A stretch of DNA of 64,000 nucleotides from Pseudarthrobacter sp. NBSH8. Lineage in GTDB: Bacteria > Actinomycetota > Actinomycetes > Actinomycetales > Micrococcaceae. A model generated the notes under the pieces. It did not search any database and was not told the DNA's origin. It saw nothing but the letters and a program-made list of their open reading frames with translations. A program made the position numbers and the translations under genes. The stretch is taken from NCBI RefSeq assembly GCF_014217545.1, contig NZ_CP043178.1:3100001-3164000 (forward strand). Direction: 5' to 3'. This document shows positions 44,131 to 53,392 of this stretch, piece after piece. Every line of letters begins with the position of its first letter. Position 1 is the stretch's first letter.

Positions 44131-44969
44131 ACGATCACCTCGGAACGGACGGATGAATGCCAGGACAGGGTCTTCTTCTCGATGAAGCGCATGAGGCCGT
44201 TGATCAGCACGCCGATCAGGCCGGTGGCCAGCACGAGGGCATACATGCCGGAGATGGCGCCCCCGGACTGGGCCAGTGCGATTTCCCGGCCGAGTCCAGG
44301 CGAGCCGATCACCAGTTCGGCTGTGATGGCCAGGACGAGTGCGACCGTAGCGGCAAGCCGGACGCCGGTCATCAGGTAGGGCAGGGCGGTGGGGAAAACG
44401 ACGTAGCGGATCCGCGCCATCCGGCCCAGGCCGTAGGTTTTCGCGGTGTTGTTGGCCACCATGTCGACGTCGGCCACACCGTAGAGGACCTGGATCAGCA
44501 CTTGCCAGAAGGCAGCATAGGTGATCAGCATGAGGGAAGATTCAATCTTCACGCCGAAGAGCAGCACCGCCAGTGGGATCAGCGCCACCGAGGGAATGGG
44601 CCGCAGGAACTCCACCGTGGAGTTGGTCGCCTTCCTCAGGAAGTCGCTGGAGCCTATGACGAAACCCAGCAGCACCGCTAAGGCTATGGCGATGACGAGG
44701 CCCAGGAACCAGGCCGTCATGGTCTCGCCGACCGAGATCCAGAATGCGGTCAAGCCGAAGTCCCGCACCAGCGCCACAATGACCTCGGTGGCCGGCGGCA
44801 GGTACCGTTCATCGATGATGCCCAGACGGGGAATGAGTTCCCACGTGGCCAGGAATCCCGCGATTCCGGCCAGGCCGAGCAACTGCTTTAACGGCAGCCG
44901 GCGGACGGACCGGCGGTCCCGTCCCACACTGGGGACGGGACCGCCGGAAGCCATTGCGTTTGAACTCAC
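44127..44969 (-). CDS. ABC transporter permease 1 (SsuC-like)
   Basis: A 280-aa permease. A basic N-terminus (RDRRSVRRLPLKQLL) is followed by spans such as LGLVIAIALAVLLGFVIGSS and LVLAITAELVIGSPG; the EAA loop reads DMVANNTAKTYGLGRMARIRYVVFPTALPYL. It overlaps the binding-protein gene and the next permease by 4 nt each. It pairs with permease 2 to form the membrane channel. Confidence 0.9.
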   Translation of the reverse strand: MSSNAMASGGPVPSVGRDRRSVRRLPLKQLLGLAGIAGFLATWELIPRLGIIDERYLPPATEVIVALVRDFGLTAFWISVGETMTAWFLGLVIAIALAVLLGFVIGSSDFLRKATNSTVEFLRPIPSVALIPLAVLLFGVKIESSLMLITYAAFWQVLIQVLYGVADVDMVANNTAKTYGLGRMARIRYVVFPTALPYLMTGVRLAATVALVLAITAELVIGSPGLGREIALAQSGGAISGMYALVLATGLIGVLINGLMRFIEKKTLSWHSSVRSEVIV

Positions 44970-45955
44970 GGGAGGAGGTCGCCTGCGTTCGGGGCCTTGG
45001 CCAGCGTGCCGTACTTGGCGGCGGCGTCACCGAGGGTCTTGAAGGCATCCTTATTGAATTCCACCCGGTAGCGCGGAAGGATCATCTTGGCGCGGGTGGC
45101 TTCGTCGATCTTGGTGTAGGTGCCCACAATGTCGCGGACCTCCTGCGGGTGCTCCTGGGCGTACTCAAGGGACTTGTTCATTGCACGGGTGAACTTCGCT
45201 GTCAGCTCGGCCTTGGACTTGATGGTTTCTGCCTTGGTGAAATAGCCCGCGATGTCCAGTTCCGGGCTCATCTCGACGAAGTTCGAGGAAACGATTGTCC
45301 CACCCTCGGCCACAGCCTTGGAAAGGAAGGGCTCCAGGATCCATGCAGCGTCCACCTGCTTATTGGCCAGTGCCGCCGGCGCGTCCGGGAAGGCCACCTC
45401 AACAAACTTCACGCTGCCGGGATCGCCGCCGTCCTTTTCAACGACCGACTTGATGGTGGTGTCGCCGATGTTGGAGAGGTTGTTCACTGAAACGGTCTTG
45501 CCGGCGAGGTCTTTCGCGGACTGGATACTCGACCCGGCCGGGACGACGACGCCGCCGACGTCGTTCCCTTTTTCACCAGTGGTAGACACTCCATTGGCGA
45601 CAAACTTCAGGTCGAGACCCTTATCCTTGGCAACCATGACCGAAATCAGGTTGGAGAACGCGAAGTCGAAGCTGCCGCTGACCACGCCCGGGACAATTGC
45701 TGCACCGCCAGTGGCTGTCTGGATGTCCAACTCCAGGCCCTCATCCTTGAAGAACCCCTGCTTGCTGCCCAGGTAGATCGGTGCACAGTCCACGATCGGG
45801 ATGACCCCCACGCTGACCTTGGTCAACTGTCCGCTCCCGGCTCCATCGGCAGGGGCGGTTCCATTGCCGGTAGAACTGGGCGAACCGGACCCACAGGCTG
45901 ACAAGCCCAGAACGGATGCTGCGGCGAGGGCAGCGATAACAGTACGACGTTTCAT
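44966..45955 (-). CDS. ABC transporter substrate-binding lipoprotein (NMT1/SsuA-like)
   Basis: A 329-aa exported lipoprotein. The signal KRRTVIAALAAASVLGLSAC has lipobox LSAC with Cys21. The body (KVSVGVIPIVDCAPIYLGSKQGFFKDEGLELDIQT) is the NMT1/SsuA/TauA pattern. AAAGGAG lies 4 nt before the ATG at 45955. Candidate ligands for this family include sulfonates, nitrate, pyrimidine precursors and riboflavin; none is favoured by the neighbours. It heads the importer operon, and its upstream region has a LexA-like site. Confidence 0.92.
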   Translation of the reverse strand: MKRRTVIAALAAASVLGLSACGSGSPSSTGNGTAPADGAGSGQLTKVSVGVIPIVDCAPIYLGSKQGFFKDEGLELDIQTATGGAAIVPGVVSGSFDFAFSNLISVMVAKDKGLDLKFVANGVSTTGEKGNDVGGVVVPAGSSIQSAKDLAGKTVSVNNLSNIGDTTIKSVVEKDGGDPGSVKFVEVAFPDAPAALANKQVDAAWILEPFLSKAVAEGGTIVSSNFVEMSPELDIAGYFTKAETIKSKAELTAKFTRAMNKSLEYAQEHPQEVRDIVGTYTKIDEATRAKMILPRYRVEFNKDAFKTLGDAAAKYGTLAKAPNAGDLLP

Positions 45956-46014
45956 GTCACTCCTTTGTGCACGGGCAGGGGCAGCAGCACCCCCAGGCCG
46001 ACGCTGTTCGCAGT

Positions 46015-46030
46015 TCGAACAGACGTTCAA
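46015..46030 (-). promoter_or_regulatory. LexA-like palindrome upstream of the importer operon
   Basis: TCGAAC-AGAC-GTTCAA (plus-strand reading) matches the actinobacterial SOS-box pattern TCGAAC-N4-GTTCGA with one mismatch. On the minus strand it follows a possible -10 TATTTT (46031-46036 region), so it would overlap the transcription start. LexA binding is an inference. Confidence 0.4.
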
Positions 46031-46218
46031 AATACAGTCTGAGGCAGCGGACGTTGAAGGGTCAACTAGAATCGCCCATTGTTATCCTCATGATACGTAA
46101 GCGACCGTATGGCGGACAGGGGTCGCCCTCTCTGCAGTTTTGACGTCCGGCTGAGACGCTTTCCACATATGCAACTGCCACTCTGGCCGCAGCTACCGGC
46201 GGCCCCTAGGATCACTGC

Positions 46219-46854
46219 ATGAGTACATTCGACGGCATCCCCGCGGGAGCATTTGAGTTCTACGCCGAACTTGAGCACAACAACAACCGGGAGTGGTGGC
46301 TCGAGCACAAGGACAGTTACAACACCTTGGTGCGGGACCCGTTCACAGCGCTGCTGGCCGCAATGGAACCGCGGTTCGGCCCGGGCAAGATATTCCGGCC
46401 CAACCGGGACGTCCGGTTCTCCCAGGACAAGTCGCCGTACAAGACTGCCCAAGGAGCGTTCGCATCGGTCCAGGAGGGCGTGGGATATTACCTCCAGGTG
46501 AGCGCCGACGGCCTGTTGGTGGGTGGCGGCTACCATTCCCATACGCCGGCCCAGCTGGCCCGTTTCCGAAACTCCGTGGATGCGTCCGGGACGGGCGAAT
46601 TGCTGCGGCACATAGTGGATGGCGTGGCAGCTGCGGGATTTGCGGTGGAGGGCGAGAAGCTCAAAACCGTGCCGCGCGGTTTCAACAAGGACCACCCCCG
46701 GGCGGAGCTGCTCAAGCACAAGTCGTTGTCCGCCGGCATCGACCTGGGCCAGCCGGAGTGGGTGGACTCACCTGCCGCGGCGCACGAAATCATGACGTTG
46801 TGGGACCAGTTGCGGCCCTTAGTGGACTGGGTCAGCCGGCACGCCGCGCCCTGA
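46219..46854 (+). CDS. DUF2461 family protein
   Basis: A 211-aa soluble protein. FEFYAELEHNNNREWWLEHKDSYNTLVRDP and FRPNRDVRFSQDKSPYKTAQGAF plus GYYLQVSADGLLVGGGYH are the conserved blocks of DUF2461 (TIGR02453). Members have no established biochemical role. No ribosome binding site is obvious before the ATG. It stands alone between the importer operon and the APC permease, ending near a hairpin. Confidence 0.92.
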   Translation: MSTFDGIPAGAFEFYAELEHNNNREWWLEHKDSYNTLVRDPFTALLAAMEPRFGPGKIFRPNRDVRFSQDKSPYKTAQGAFASVQEGVGYYLQVSADGLLVGGGYHSHTPAQLARFRNSVDASGTGELLRHIVDGVAAAGFAVEGEKLKTVPRGFNKDHPRAELLKHKSLSAGIDLGQPEWVDSPAAAHEIMTLWDQLRPLVDWVSRHAAP

Positions 46855-46905
46855 CTCCGGACTTTCCTGTAGATTATCGGCCAGATCACAAGGCGGGTTA
46901 AACGG

Positions 46906-46946
46906 CAGAGGCACCCTGCCACCTACGGGGTGGACGGGTGCCTCTG
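46906..46946. terminator. Hairpin between convergent DUF2461 and APC permease genes
   Basis: CAGAGGCACCC (46906-46916) is the exact complement of GGGTGCCTCTG (46936-46946) with a 19-nt loop. There is no clear T tract, so termination may be weak or Rho-dependent. Confidence 0.6.
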
Positions 46947-46984
46947 TGGCGTATTGCAGCCTTGGCAGCTGCGCGGGTACGGGC

Positions 46985-48538
46985 CTACGCGCGGGTGAGG
47001 GCTTCGTCCTCGGCAGCGACATCTGCGGCGTCCGCGCTGGCAGTGGCGTCCACGGCGGACTTTGCCTCAGCGAACCTTTCGTTCAGGCGGGAGTGCCGCT
47101 GACCATAGGCGAAATAGATCACAACGCCGAGGACCAGCCAGCCGGCGAAGAAGATCCAGGTCTCCACGGCAAGGTTCGTCATCAGGTACAGGCACAGGAC
47201 GGCGGAAACCACCGGGAGGATCTTGCCGAACGGGACGCGGAAGGACGGCTTCAGGTCCGGGCGCTTCTTGCGCAGCACCAGGATGCCCAGGCTCACCACC
47301 ACAAACGCGGACAGCGTGCCGATGTTGATCATTTCCTCCAGCAGGTCCACGTTGGTCAGGCCGGCCACAAGTGCCACTGCGGCGCCGCAGATGATCTGGA
47401 GGCGGACCGGCGTCGAACGCTTTTCGCTGGTCTTGGACAGTGCGCGCGGCAGCAGCCCGTCGCGGCTCATGGCCAGCACCACGCGGGACAGTCCCATCAG
47501 CAGCACCATGATGACGGTGGTGAGGCCGATCAGGGAGCCGAAGGCGATGACCTTGGCCGCGGTCGTGTTGCCGACGGCCTCGAAGGCGGTGGTGAGGGTG
47601 GGCGTTTCAGCTGCCGCGAGGTCCGTGTAGGACACCATGCCGGTGAGCGCGAGGGACACCAGGATGTACAGCAGCGTCACCACGGCAAGGCCGCCGAAGA
47701 TGCCGCGCGGCAGGGTCTTCTGCGGGTTCTTGACTTCCTCCGCGGACGTGGCCACGACGTCAAAGCCGATGAAGGCGAAGAACACCAGGGCGGCGCCGGC
47801 GAAGATCCCAAGGGTGCCGTACTGTGCAGGCGCGGCGCCGGTGAGGAAGCCGAAGAATGACTGCTTCAGGACGTCCGCAGCGCCGCCGGCAGTGGGTTCC
47901 GCGGCAGGCACAAACGGCGCGTAGTTCTCGAACTTCACGTACGTGAAGCCCACCACGATCACAAACAGCACCACGGCGATCTTAATCAGGGTGAAGACGT
48001 TGCCCACACGGGCGGAGAGCTTGGTGCCCAGAACCAGGAGCACAGTGAAGACGGCAACGATCAGGAACGCGCCCCAGTAGAGGTCCACGCCGCCGAGCGA
48101 CAGCGCCGGCGGCACGTCGGCGCCCATCAGTGCAAACACCTTGCTGAGGTAGATGCCCCAGTACTTGGCGATCACTGCCGCAGCGGTGAACAGTTCCAGG
48201 ATCAGGTTCCAGCCGATGATCCACGCGAGCAGTTCGCCCATGGTGGCGTACGTAAAGACGTAGGCCGACCCGGCGACCGGGATGGCGGTGGCAAACTCGG
48301 CATAGCACATGATGGCCAGGGCACACGTCACGGCGGCAACGGCGAAGGACAGCGTCACGGCGGGGCCGGAGAAGTTGGCCGCGGCCTTGGCGCCCACCGA
48401 GAAGATGCCGGCGCCGACAGCGACGGCGACACCCATGATCATCAGGTCCCAGCTGCTGAGCGACCGCTTGAGCTTGCGTCCGGGTTCATCGGCGTCGGCG
48501 ATGGACTGCTCGATGGACTTGGTCCGAAGAAGGTTCAT
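46985..48538 (-). CDS. APC family cationic amino acid permease (CAT-type)
   Basis: A 517-aa transporter with 12-14 spans. LSSWDLMIMGVAVAVGAGIFSVGAKAA is the classic APC first helix, and IFAGAALVFFAFIGFDVVATSAEEVKNPQKTLPRGI is the span 6 region of CAT-type amino acid permeases. The Ala/Asp-rich C-terminus is cytoplasmic. The ATG at 48538 gives a standard cytosolic N-terminus (NLLRTKSIEQSIADADEPGRKLKRSL). Lysine, arginine or other amino acids are candidates. It is flanked by terminators on both sides and looks monocistronic. Confidence 0.93.
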   Translation of the reverse strand: MNLLRTKSIEQSIADADEPGRKLKRSLSSWDLMIMGVAVAVGAGIFSVGAKAAANFSGPAVTLSFAVAAVTCALAIMCYAEFATAIPVAGSAYVFTYATMGELLAWIIGWNLILELFTAAAVIAKYWGIYLSKVFALMGADVPPALSLGGVDLYWGAFLIVAVFTVLLVLGTKLSARVGNVFTLIKIAVVLFVIVVGFTYVKFENYAPFVPAAEPTAGGAADVLKQSFFGFLTGAAPAQYGTLGIFAGAALVFFAFIGFDVVATSAEEVKNPQKTLPRGIFGGLAVVTLLYILVSLALTGMVSYTDLAAAETPTLTTAFEAVGNTTAAKVIAFGSLIGLTTVIMVLLMGLSRVVLAMSRDGLLPRALSKTSEKRSTPVRLQIICGAAVALVAGLTNVDLLEEMINIGTLSAFVVVSLGILVLRKKRPDLKPSFRVPFGKILPVVSAVLCLYLMTNLAVETWIFFAGWLVLGVVIYFAYGQRHSRLNERFAEAKSAVDATASADAADVAAEDEALTRA

Positions 48539-48657
48539 AAGGAGTTCCACAATCCTGATTTGTGTTGGAAACAGACCCATCAACGCTACTTGTCCACGCA
48601 CCGGACGTTCATACCCGTCCCGCATGGTGAGACGCAACTAATACCGAAGATAATTGC

Positions 48658-48703
48658 GAAAAGGCCCTCGAAGCCCTCCTTTTGAGGACCTCAAGGGCCT
48701 TTC
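48658..48703. terminator. Terminator hairpin after the alcohol-oxidation operon
   Basis: GAAAAGGCCCT (48658-48668) pairs with AGGGCCTTTC (48694-48703) around a loop that contains an inner CCTC/GAGG stem. It lies 11 nt past the DUF779 stop on the minus strand and carries a TTTTC run there. Confidence 0.75.
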
Positions 48704-48714
48704 GATCGAACCGT

Positions 48715-49122
48715 TTAGACGGGCCAGTCCATCAGCTTTGACCGGATCAGGAACCGTTTGCCTTCCGGCGACTCAACCGAGAATCCGCTCCCCCGGCCCT
48801 GGACCACGTCCACGGTCAGATGGGTGTGGCTCCAGTAGTTGAACTGCTCCTTGGACATCCAGAACTCGAGGGGCTGCGGCTCCAGGCCGTCGGCGATGTC
48901 AAACAGCCCCAGGAGGACGTCGGCTTCCGCGGTGATGAACTCCCCGGCCGGATAACACATAGGCGAGGACCCGTCGCAGCAGCCGCCGGACTGGTGGAAC
49001 ATGAGGGGTCCGTGCTGGCCCCATAGTTTCCTGAGCAGTTCCAGGGCCTCGGCCGTGAGCGCCACGCGGGAGATGTCCTCCCCTGGCAGCGTCACTGCCG
49101 CGTCAAGCCTCGCCACCATCAT
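48715..49122 (-). CDS. DUF779 protein linked to aldehyde dehydrogenase
   Basis: A 135-aa soluble protein of DUF779. The conserved block GPLMFHQSGGCCDGSSPMCYPAGEF carries three cysteines that could bind metal. Members are almost always encoded next to acetaldehyde dehydrogenase, and here the gene begins with TGATG overlap at the AdhP stop. It may help load or protect the aldehyde dehydrogenase; that is unproven. It is the last gene of the operon. Confidence 0.92.
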   Translation of the reverse strand: MMVARLDAAVTLPGEDISRVALTAEALELLRKLWGQHGPLMFHQSGGCCDGSSPMCYPAGEFITAEADVLLGLFDIADGLEPQPLEFWMSKEQFNYWSHTHLTVDVVQGRGSGFSVESPEGKRFLIRSKLMDWPV

Positions 49123-50144
49123 CAGTACTTGATGACGACGCGGCCGTCGATCTTGGCGTGTTTCATCTCGTCAAGAACGGCGTTGACCTCGGAGAGTTCC
49201 CGGGTGGACACCGTGGGATGGATCTTGCCCTCGGCGTAGAACTCGAGTGCTTCCTCCAGGTCCTGCCGTGTCCCCACGATCGAGCCGCGGACGGTCAGGC
49301 CCTTGAGCACAATCTCGAAGATCGGTGCCGGGAAGTCGCCCGGCGGCAGGCCGTTGAACACAATCGTCCCGCCCCGACGGGCCATGCCGATCGCCTGGCC
49401 AAAAGCAGACGGGTGTACTGCGGTGACCAGGACTCCATGGCAACCTCCGGTTTCGCGTTGGATGACTTCGGCGGGATCTTCGTGCAGCGCGTTGACGGTC
49501 AGCTCCGCACCATGCTTCTTGGCCAGTGCGAGTTTGTCGTCTGCGATATCCACGGCTGCTACCCGCAGGCCCATCGCCACGGCGTACTGGACAGCAATGT
49601 GTCCGAGGCCGCCGATGCCGGAAATGGTGACCCACTGTCCGGGCCTGGCTTCGGTCATCTTCAGGCCCTTGTAGACCGTGACTCCGGCGCAAAGCACCGG
49701 GGCGATTTCAACGGGGTCCGAGCCCGCCGGGATGCGTGCGGCAAAGCGCGTGTCTACGAGCATGTACTCCCCGAAGGAACCGTCCACACTGTAGCCGGCG
49801 TTCTTCTGTACTTCGCACAGCGTCTCCCAGCCGGTACGGCAGTACTGGCAGTCGCCGCAGGCGGACCAGAGCCAGGCGTTGCCGACGAGGTCGCCGACAG
49901 CCAGGTCGGTGACACCCTCGCCCAAGGCAACCACTTCCCCTACGCCTTCGTGGCCGGGGATGAACGGTGGTGTCGGCTTGACCGGCCAGTCGCCCGCCGC
50001 CGCGTGGAGGTCTGTGTGGCAGACGCCGGTGGTGATGACCTTGACCAGCGCCTCACCCCGGCCCGGGGTTGGAACGGGAAGGGTCTGGATCTGAAGATCC
50101 TTGCCGAACTCGGTTACTACTGCTGCTTGCATTGTCGTCGTCAT
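49122..50144 (-). CDS. adhP: Zinc-dependent alcohol dehydrogenase (AdhP type)
   Basis: A 340-aa MDR enzyme that oxidises primary alcohols with NAD+. Catalytic zinc ligands are Cys42 in GVCHTDLHA and His65/Glu66 in PGHEGVGEVV; the structural zinc site is CGDCQYCRTGWETLC; the cofactor loop is ISGIGGLGHIAVQYA. The length and GVCHTDLHAA pattern match AdhP. It lies 105 nt after the aldehyde dehydrogenase gene on the same strand and would feed aldehyde to it. Confidence 0.94.
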   Translation of the reverse strand: MTTTMQAAVVTEFGKDLQIQTLPVPTPGRGEALVKVITTGVCHTDLHAAAGDWPVKPTPPFIPGHEGVGEVVALGEGVTDLAVGDLVGNAWLWSACGDCQYCRTGWETLCEVQKNAGYSVDGSFGEYMLVDTRFAARIPAGSDPVEIAPVLCAGVTVYKGLKMTEARPGQWVTISGIGGLGHIAVQYAVAMGLRVAAVDIADDKLALAKKHGAELTVNALHEDPAEVIQRETGGCHGVLVTAVHPSAFGQAIGMARRGGTIVFNGLPPGDFPAPIFEIVLKGLTVRGSIVGTRQDLEEALEFYAEGKIHPTVSTRELSEVNAVLDEMKHAKIDGRVVIKY

Positions 50145-50249
50145 TGGCGAAATCCTTGCGTTGATAAAGCGTTGGAGCGGTGGAGGTGGTGCTGCCTTCC
50201 TGAGGGGTGGCCAGGTCGGTGCAGGCGGGGACGGGAGCGCCCCAATCCC

Positions 50250-51773
50250 TTAGAAGAAGCCGAGCTTGTTCTCGTTGTAGCTGACCAGCAGGTTCTTGGT
50301 CTGCTGGTAGTGGTCCAGCATCATGGAGTGGTTTTCACGTCCGATGCCGGAGGACTTGTACCCGCCGAACGCGGCGCCAGCCGGGTAGGCGTGGTAGTTG
50401 TTGACCCACACGCGGCCGGCCTGGATTTCGCGTCCCGCACGGTATGCGACGTTGCCGTTACGCGACCAGACGCCGGCGCCAAGCCCGTAGAGGGTGTCGT
50501 TGGCGATTTCCATTGCGTCGTCGTAGTTGCTGAACCGGGCGACAGACACAACAGGTCCGAAGATCTCCTCCTGGAAGATCCGCATCTTGTTGTGGCCCTC
50601 GAAAACGGTGGGCTGAACGTAATATCCGCCGGCCAGGTCGCCGGGCATTTCGGCGCGGGCGCCGCCGGTAAGCACCTTGGCGCCTTCCTGCTTGCCGATG
50701 TCAATGTAGGAGAGGATCTTCTCAAGCTGGTCGTTGGAGGCCTGTGCTCCGAGCTGGGTTTCGGTGTCCAGCGGGTTGCCCTGGATGATTTTCTCCACCC
50801 GGGCCACGGCGTCGGCCATGAAGGAATCGTAAATGTCTTCCTGGACCAGGGCGCGGGACGGGCAGGTGCAGACCTCGCCCTGGTTGAAGGCGAAGAGCGC
50901 GAAGCCCTCCTGTGCCTTGTCATAGAACGCGTCGTCGGACTCGGCAACATCGTTGAAGAAGATGTTCGGGCTCTTGCCGCCGAGCTCCAGGGTGACGGGG
51001 ATCAGGTTCTGGCTGGCGTACTGGCTGATCAGGCGTCCCGTGGAGGTTTCTCCGGTGAACGCGATCTTGCGGATCCGCGGGCTGGACGCGAGCGGCTTGC
51101 CGGCCTCGACGCCGAAGCCGTTGACCACGTTGAGGACACCGGCGGGCAGCAGGTCACCGATGAGTTCCATCAGGACCAGAATGGACGACGGCGTCTGCTC
51201 GGCGGGCTTGAGGACCACGGCGTTGCCGGCCGCGAGGGCGGGGGCAAGCTTCCAAACGGCCATCAGGATGGGGAAGTTCCACGGGATGATCTGGCCCACG
51301 ACGCCGAGCGGCTCGTGATAGTGGTAGGCGGTGGTGTCGTCGTCGAGCTGTGAAAGCCGGCCCTCTTGGGCGCGGACGGCAGAGGCGAAGTAGCGGAAGT
51401 GGTCCGCGGCAAGCGGGATGTCCGCGTTCAGGGTTTCGCGGATGGGCTTGCCGTTGTCCCACGACTCGGCGACGGCGAGCATCTCGAGGTTCTCGTCGAT
51501 GCGGTCGGCGATCTTGTTCAGGACCGCGGCGCGCTCGGCCACGGAAGTCTTGCCCCAGGACGGTGCGATCTTGTGGGCGGCGTCCAGGGCGAGTTCAATG
51601 TCTTCCGCGGTGCCGCGGGCCACTTCGCAGAAGACCTTGCCGGTGACGGGTGTGATGTTCTCGAAGTACTGGCCCTTGACGGGGGCAACCCACTCGCCGC
51701 CGATCCAGTTCTCATAGCGGTCCTTGAACGTGACCTTCGAACCCTCGGTACCGGGCTGTGCGTAAACAGTCAT
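50250..51773 (-). CDS. NAD-dependent aldehyde dehydrogenase (acetaldehyde/ExaC-like)
   Basis: A 507-aa enzyme. [24 protein letters not shown] is the family start; [29 protein letters not shown] binds [16 protein letters not shown] holds the general base Glu; and the catalytic cysteine lies in [12 protein letters not shown], the double-Cys form seen in ExaC/AldA acetaldehyde dehydrogenases linked with DUF779. AAGGAG precedes the ATG at 51773. It oxidises aldehyde made by AdhP. It lies just downstream of the GAF regulator gene. Confidence 0.94.
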   Translation of the reverse strand: MTVYAQPGTEGSKVTFKDRYENWIGGEWVAPVKGQYFENITPVTGKVFCEVARGTAEDIELALDAAHKIAPSWGKTSVAERAAVLNKIADRIDENLEMLAVAESWDNGKPIRETLNADIPLAADHFRYFASAVRAQEGRLSQLDDDTTAYHYHEPLGVVGQIIPWNFPILMAVWKLAPALAAGNAVVLKPAEQTPSSILVLMELIGDLLPAGVLNVVNGFGVEAGKPLASSPRIRKIAFTGETSTGRLISQYASQNLIPVTLELGGKSPNIFFNDVAESDDAFYDKAQEGFALFAFNQGEVCTCPSRALVQEDIYDSFMADAVARVEKIIQGNPLDTETQLGAQASNDQLEKILSYIDIGKQEGAKVLTGGARAEMPGDLAGGYYVQPTVFEGHNKMRIFQEEIFGPVVSVARFSNYDDAMEIANDTLYGLGAGVWSRNGNVAYRAGREIQAGRVWVNNYHAYPAGAAFGGYKSSGIGRENHSMMLDHYQQTKNLLVSYNENKLGFF

Positions 51774-51899
51774 TGCTAGCTCCTTTGCTGTGCATGAAAG
51801 GTGGCGCCTGATGATGGCGTCCGCCGTTGGTTTCAGCGTAGGAGTGTGAAGGTTGCAGTCAGGTTGCGCGGATGTGAGCCAGCTCACGGCCCCCGGTGG

Positions 51900-53276
51900 T
51901 CAGGCCCTGAGTTCAGCTTCCAGCCGCTCAACGTCGGCGACGACGGCGGCCCGCTTCGGCGAGCGCGGCGGCAGCAGCTTCAGGGCGGCAGTCCGGACGT
52001 CGACGTCGTCCCTCGCCTCCGGGAGGGCAGCGTATTTGAGCAGCGTCTCGGCACTGCCGTCCGTCAGGACCGCTTCGCGCATGAGCGAGGAGACCCTGTC
52101 GCGGAGGTCGATGATGCCCGGCGCTTCGGAGCGCGGCAGCACGGCGCCGCGGTAGATTTCAAGCGCAATCCGGTGGGCGCCGCGCTGCAGACAGTTCAGC
52201 ACCTGCCCGCTGTCCGGGACCAGGTCCATGGTGAGTTTGTACGGCCGGGACTCCGGGACGGCGGCCGGGTTGAGCTGCTGGAGGATCTTGCGCAGCCGGA
52301 CCATTTCCGCGCGGAGCGTCATGGTGGGGCCGTCGCCCGGGTAGAGCAGGAAGCTGAGCTCCTCGGCGCTCAGCCCGGCGGGGTGGGTGCTGAGCAGTGC
52401 GAGGATTTCACTGTGGCGGGCGGACAGTGCCACCGTTTTTCCTTCGATGCTGAGCAGCGCCTGGTCGCGGCCCAGAAGCTGCAGGCTGTTGCGGTACAGG
52501 CTGCCTTCCTTAGCACCGCCGGCTCCCCCGGCCCGCGCCGAATCCGAACTGGCGTTCCGCCGTCGGGCCGGCCGGCTGGCTAGGGTCGCCGCCAGCTGCA
52601 GCCGCTCAACTCGGAGCTGCGCCTGCGCGGCAGCGACGGTCGCCTCGACGAGGGACAGCGTGTGGGCCGCCACTGCACTGGCCTTGCCCGTAATGTCCAC
52701 AACGCCCAGCAGCGCACCGGAATCCGGATCGTGGAACGGGACGGCGGTGCAGCTCCATGCGTGCACGGATCGCTGGTAATGCTCCGCCCCGGAAATCTGG
52801 ATCCCGCGGCCCAGGGCCAAGGCAGTTCCGGGCGCACTGGTCCCCACCGTGGCCTCTGACCAGTCGGCGCCCGGGACGAACATCATGCCTTCGGCGCGGC
52901 GCTGCAGGGCGGGATCCCCTTCCACCCAGAGCAGCCGGCCAACTTCGTCACCGACAGCAACGAGCAGGCCGCTGTCGTGGCTGGGCTGGACCAGGAGCTT
53001 GTGGATCACGGGCATGATGCTGGCCAGGGGGTGCTGCCGGCGGTATTCCTCGAGTTCGTCGGTGTCCAGGGCAAGGGGTGCTTCGGGGTTGTCCGGGTTG
53101 GCCTGCAGTTTGACGGACCGCTGCCAGGATTCCCGGATCAGCCTGCGCAGGCCGGGGATTTCCGGCGCGTCCGGAAACGCTTGGGCGCCAAGCTGCTCGT
53201 GCGCGGCCAAGGCATCACGCTGGGCCAGCGCTGTCGCTTCGCCGCCGGATGCCGGCGGCAGGATCAGGTTCCTCAT
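51900..53276 (-). CDS. GAF-domain transcriptional regulator of alcohol/aldehyde oxidation
   Basis: A 458-aa protein. The N-terminal ~240 residues resemble the sensor half of AcoR/AcoX-type activators (IRESWQRSVKLQANPD, GLLVAVGDEVGRLLWVEGDPAL, ATVGTSAPGTALALGRGIQISGAEHY, then GALLGVVDITG). A Ser/Ala/Gly linker (~245-280) follows, and then a C-terminal winged-helix region (SLEGKTVALSARHSEILALLSTHPAG). The sigma54-activating AAA+ module of AcoR is absent, so it should act with ordinary polymerase. Position directly upstream of the aldehyde dehydrogenase suggests it controls that operon. The start at 53276 has GGGAG 4 nt upstream. Confidence 0.85.
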   Translation of the reverse strand: MRNLILPPASGGEATALAQRDALAAHEQLGAQAFPDAPEIPGLRRLIRESWQRSVKLQANPDNPEAPLALDTDELEEYRRQHPLASIMPVIHKLLVQPSHDSGLLVAVGDEVGRLLWVEGDPALQRRAEGMMFVPGADWSEATVGTSAPGTALALGRGIQISGAEHYQRSVHAWSCTAVPFHDPDSGALLGVVDITGKASAVAAHTLSLVEATVAAAQAQLRVERLQLAATLASRPARRRNASSDSARAGGAGGAKEGSLYRNSLQLLGRDQALLSIEGKTVALSARHSEILALLSTHPAGLSAEELSFLLYPGDGPTMTLRAEMVRLRKILQQLNPAAVPESRPYKLTMDLVPDSGQVLNCLQRGAHRIALEIYRGAVLPRSEAPGIIDLRDRVSSLMREAVLTDGSAETLLKYAALPEARDDVDVRTAALKLLPPRSPKRAAVVADVERLEAELRA

Positions 53277-53392
53277 CGAACTCCCACTTGCGCTCGGCTT
53301 GCAGGCGCGGCACATCGCAGCCAGCCTGGGTTTAGCCCAGTCTAACGCCGCCCCGCACCCGCGCCTAGGGCTGGAGTGAGGGAGGGTGGGGG

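Noticed and set aside
45956-46100. Thiamine or other vitamin riboswitch before the NMT1-type importer
   Set aside because: No TPP core (CTGAGA and related blocks) or other known riboswitch pattern is readable here.
49158-51353. 731-codon plus-strand frame across adhP and the aldehyde dehydrogenase
   Set aside because: It runs through two recognisable genes and their gap on the other strand and has no domain or ribosome binding site.
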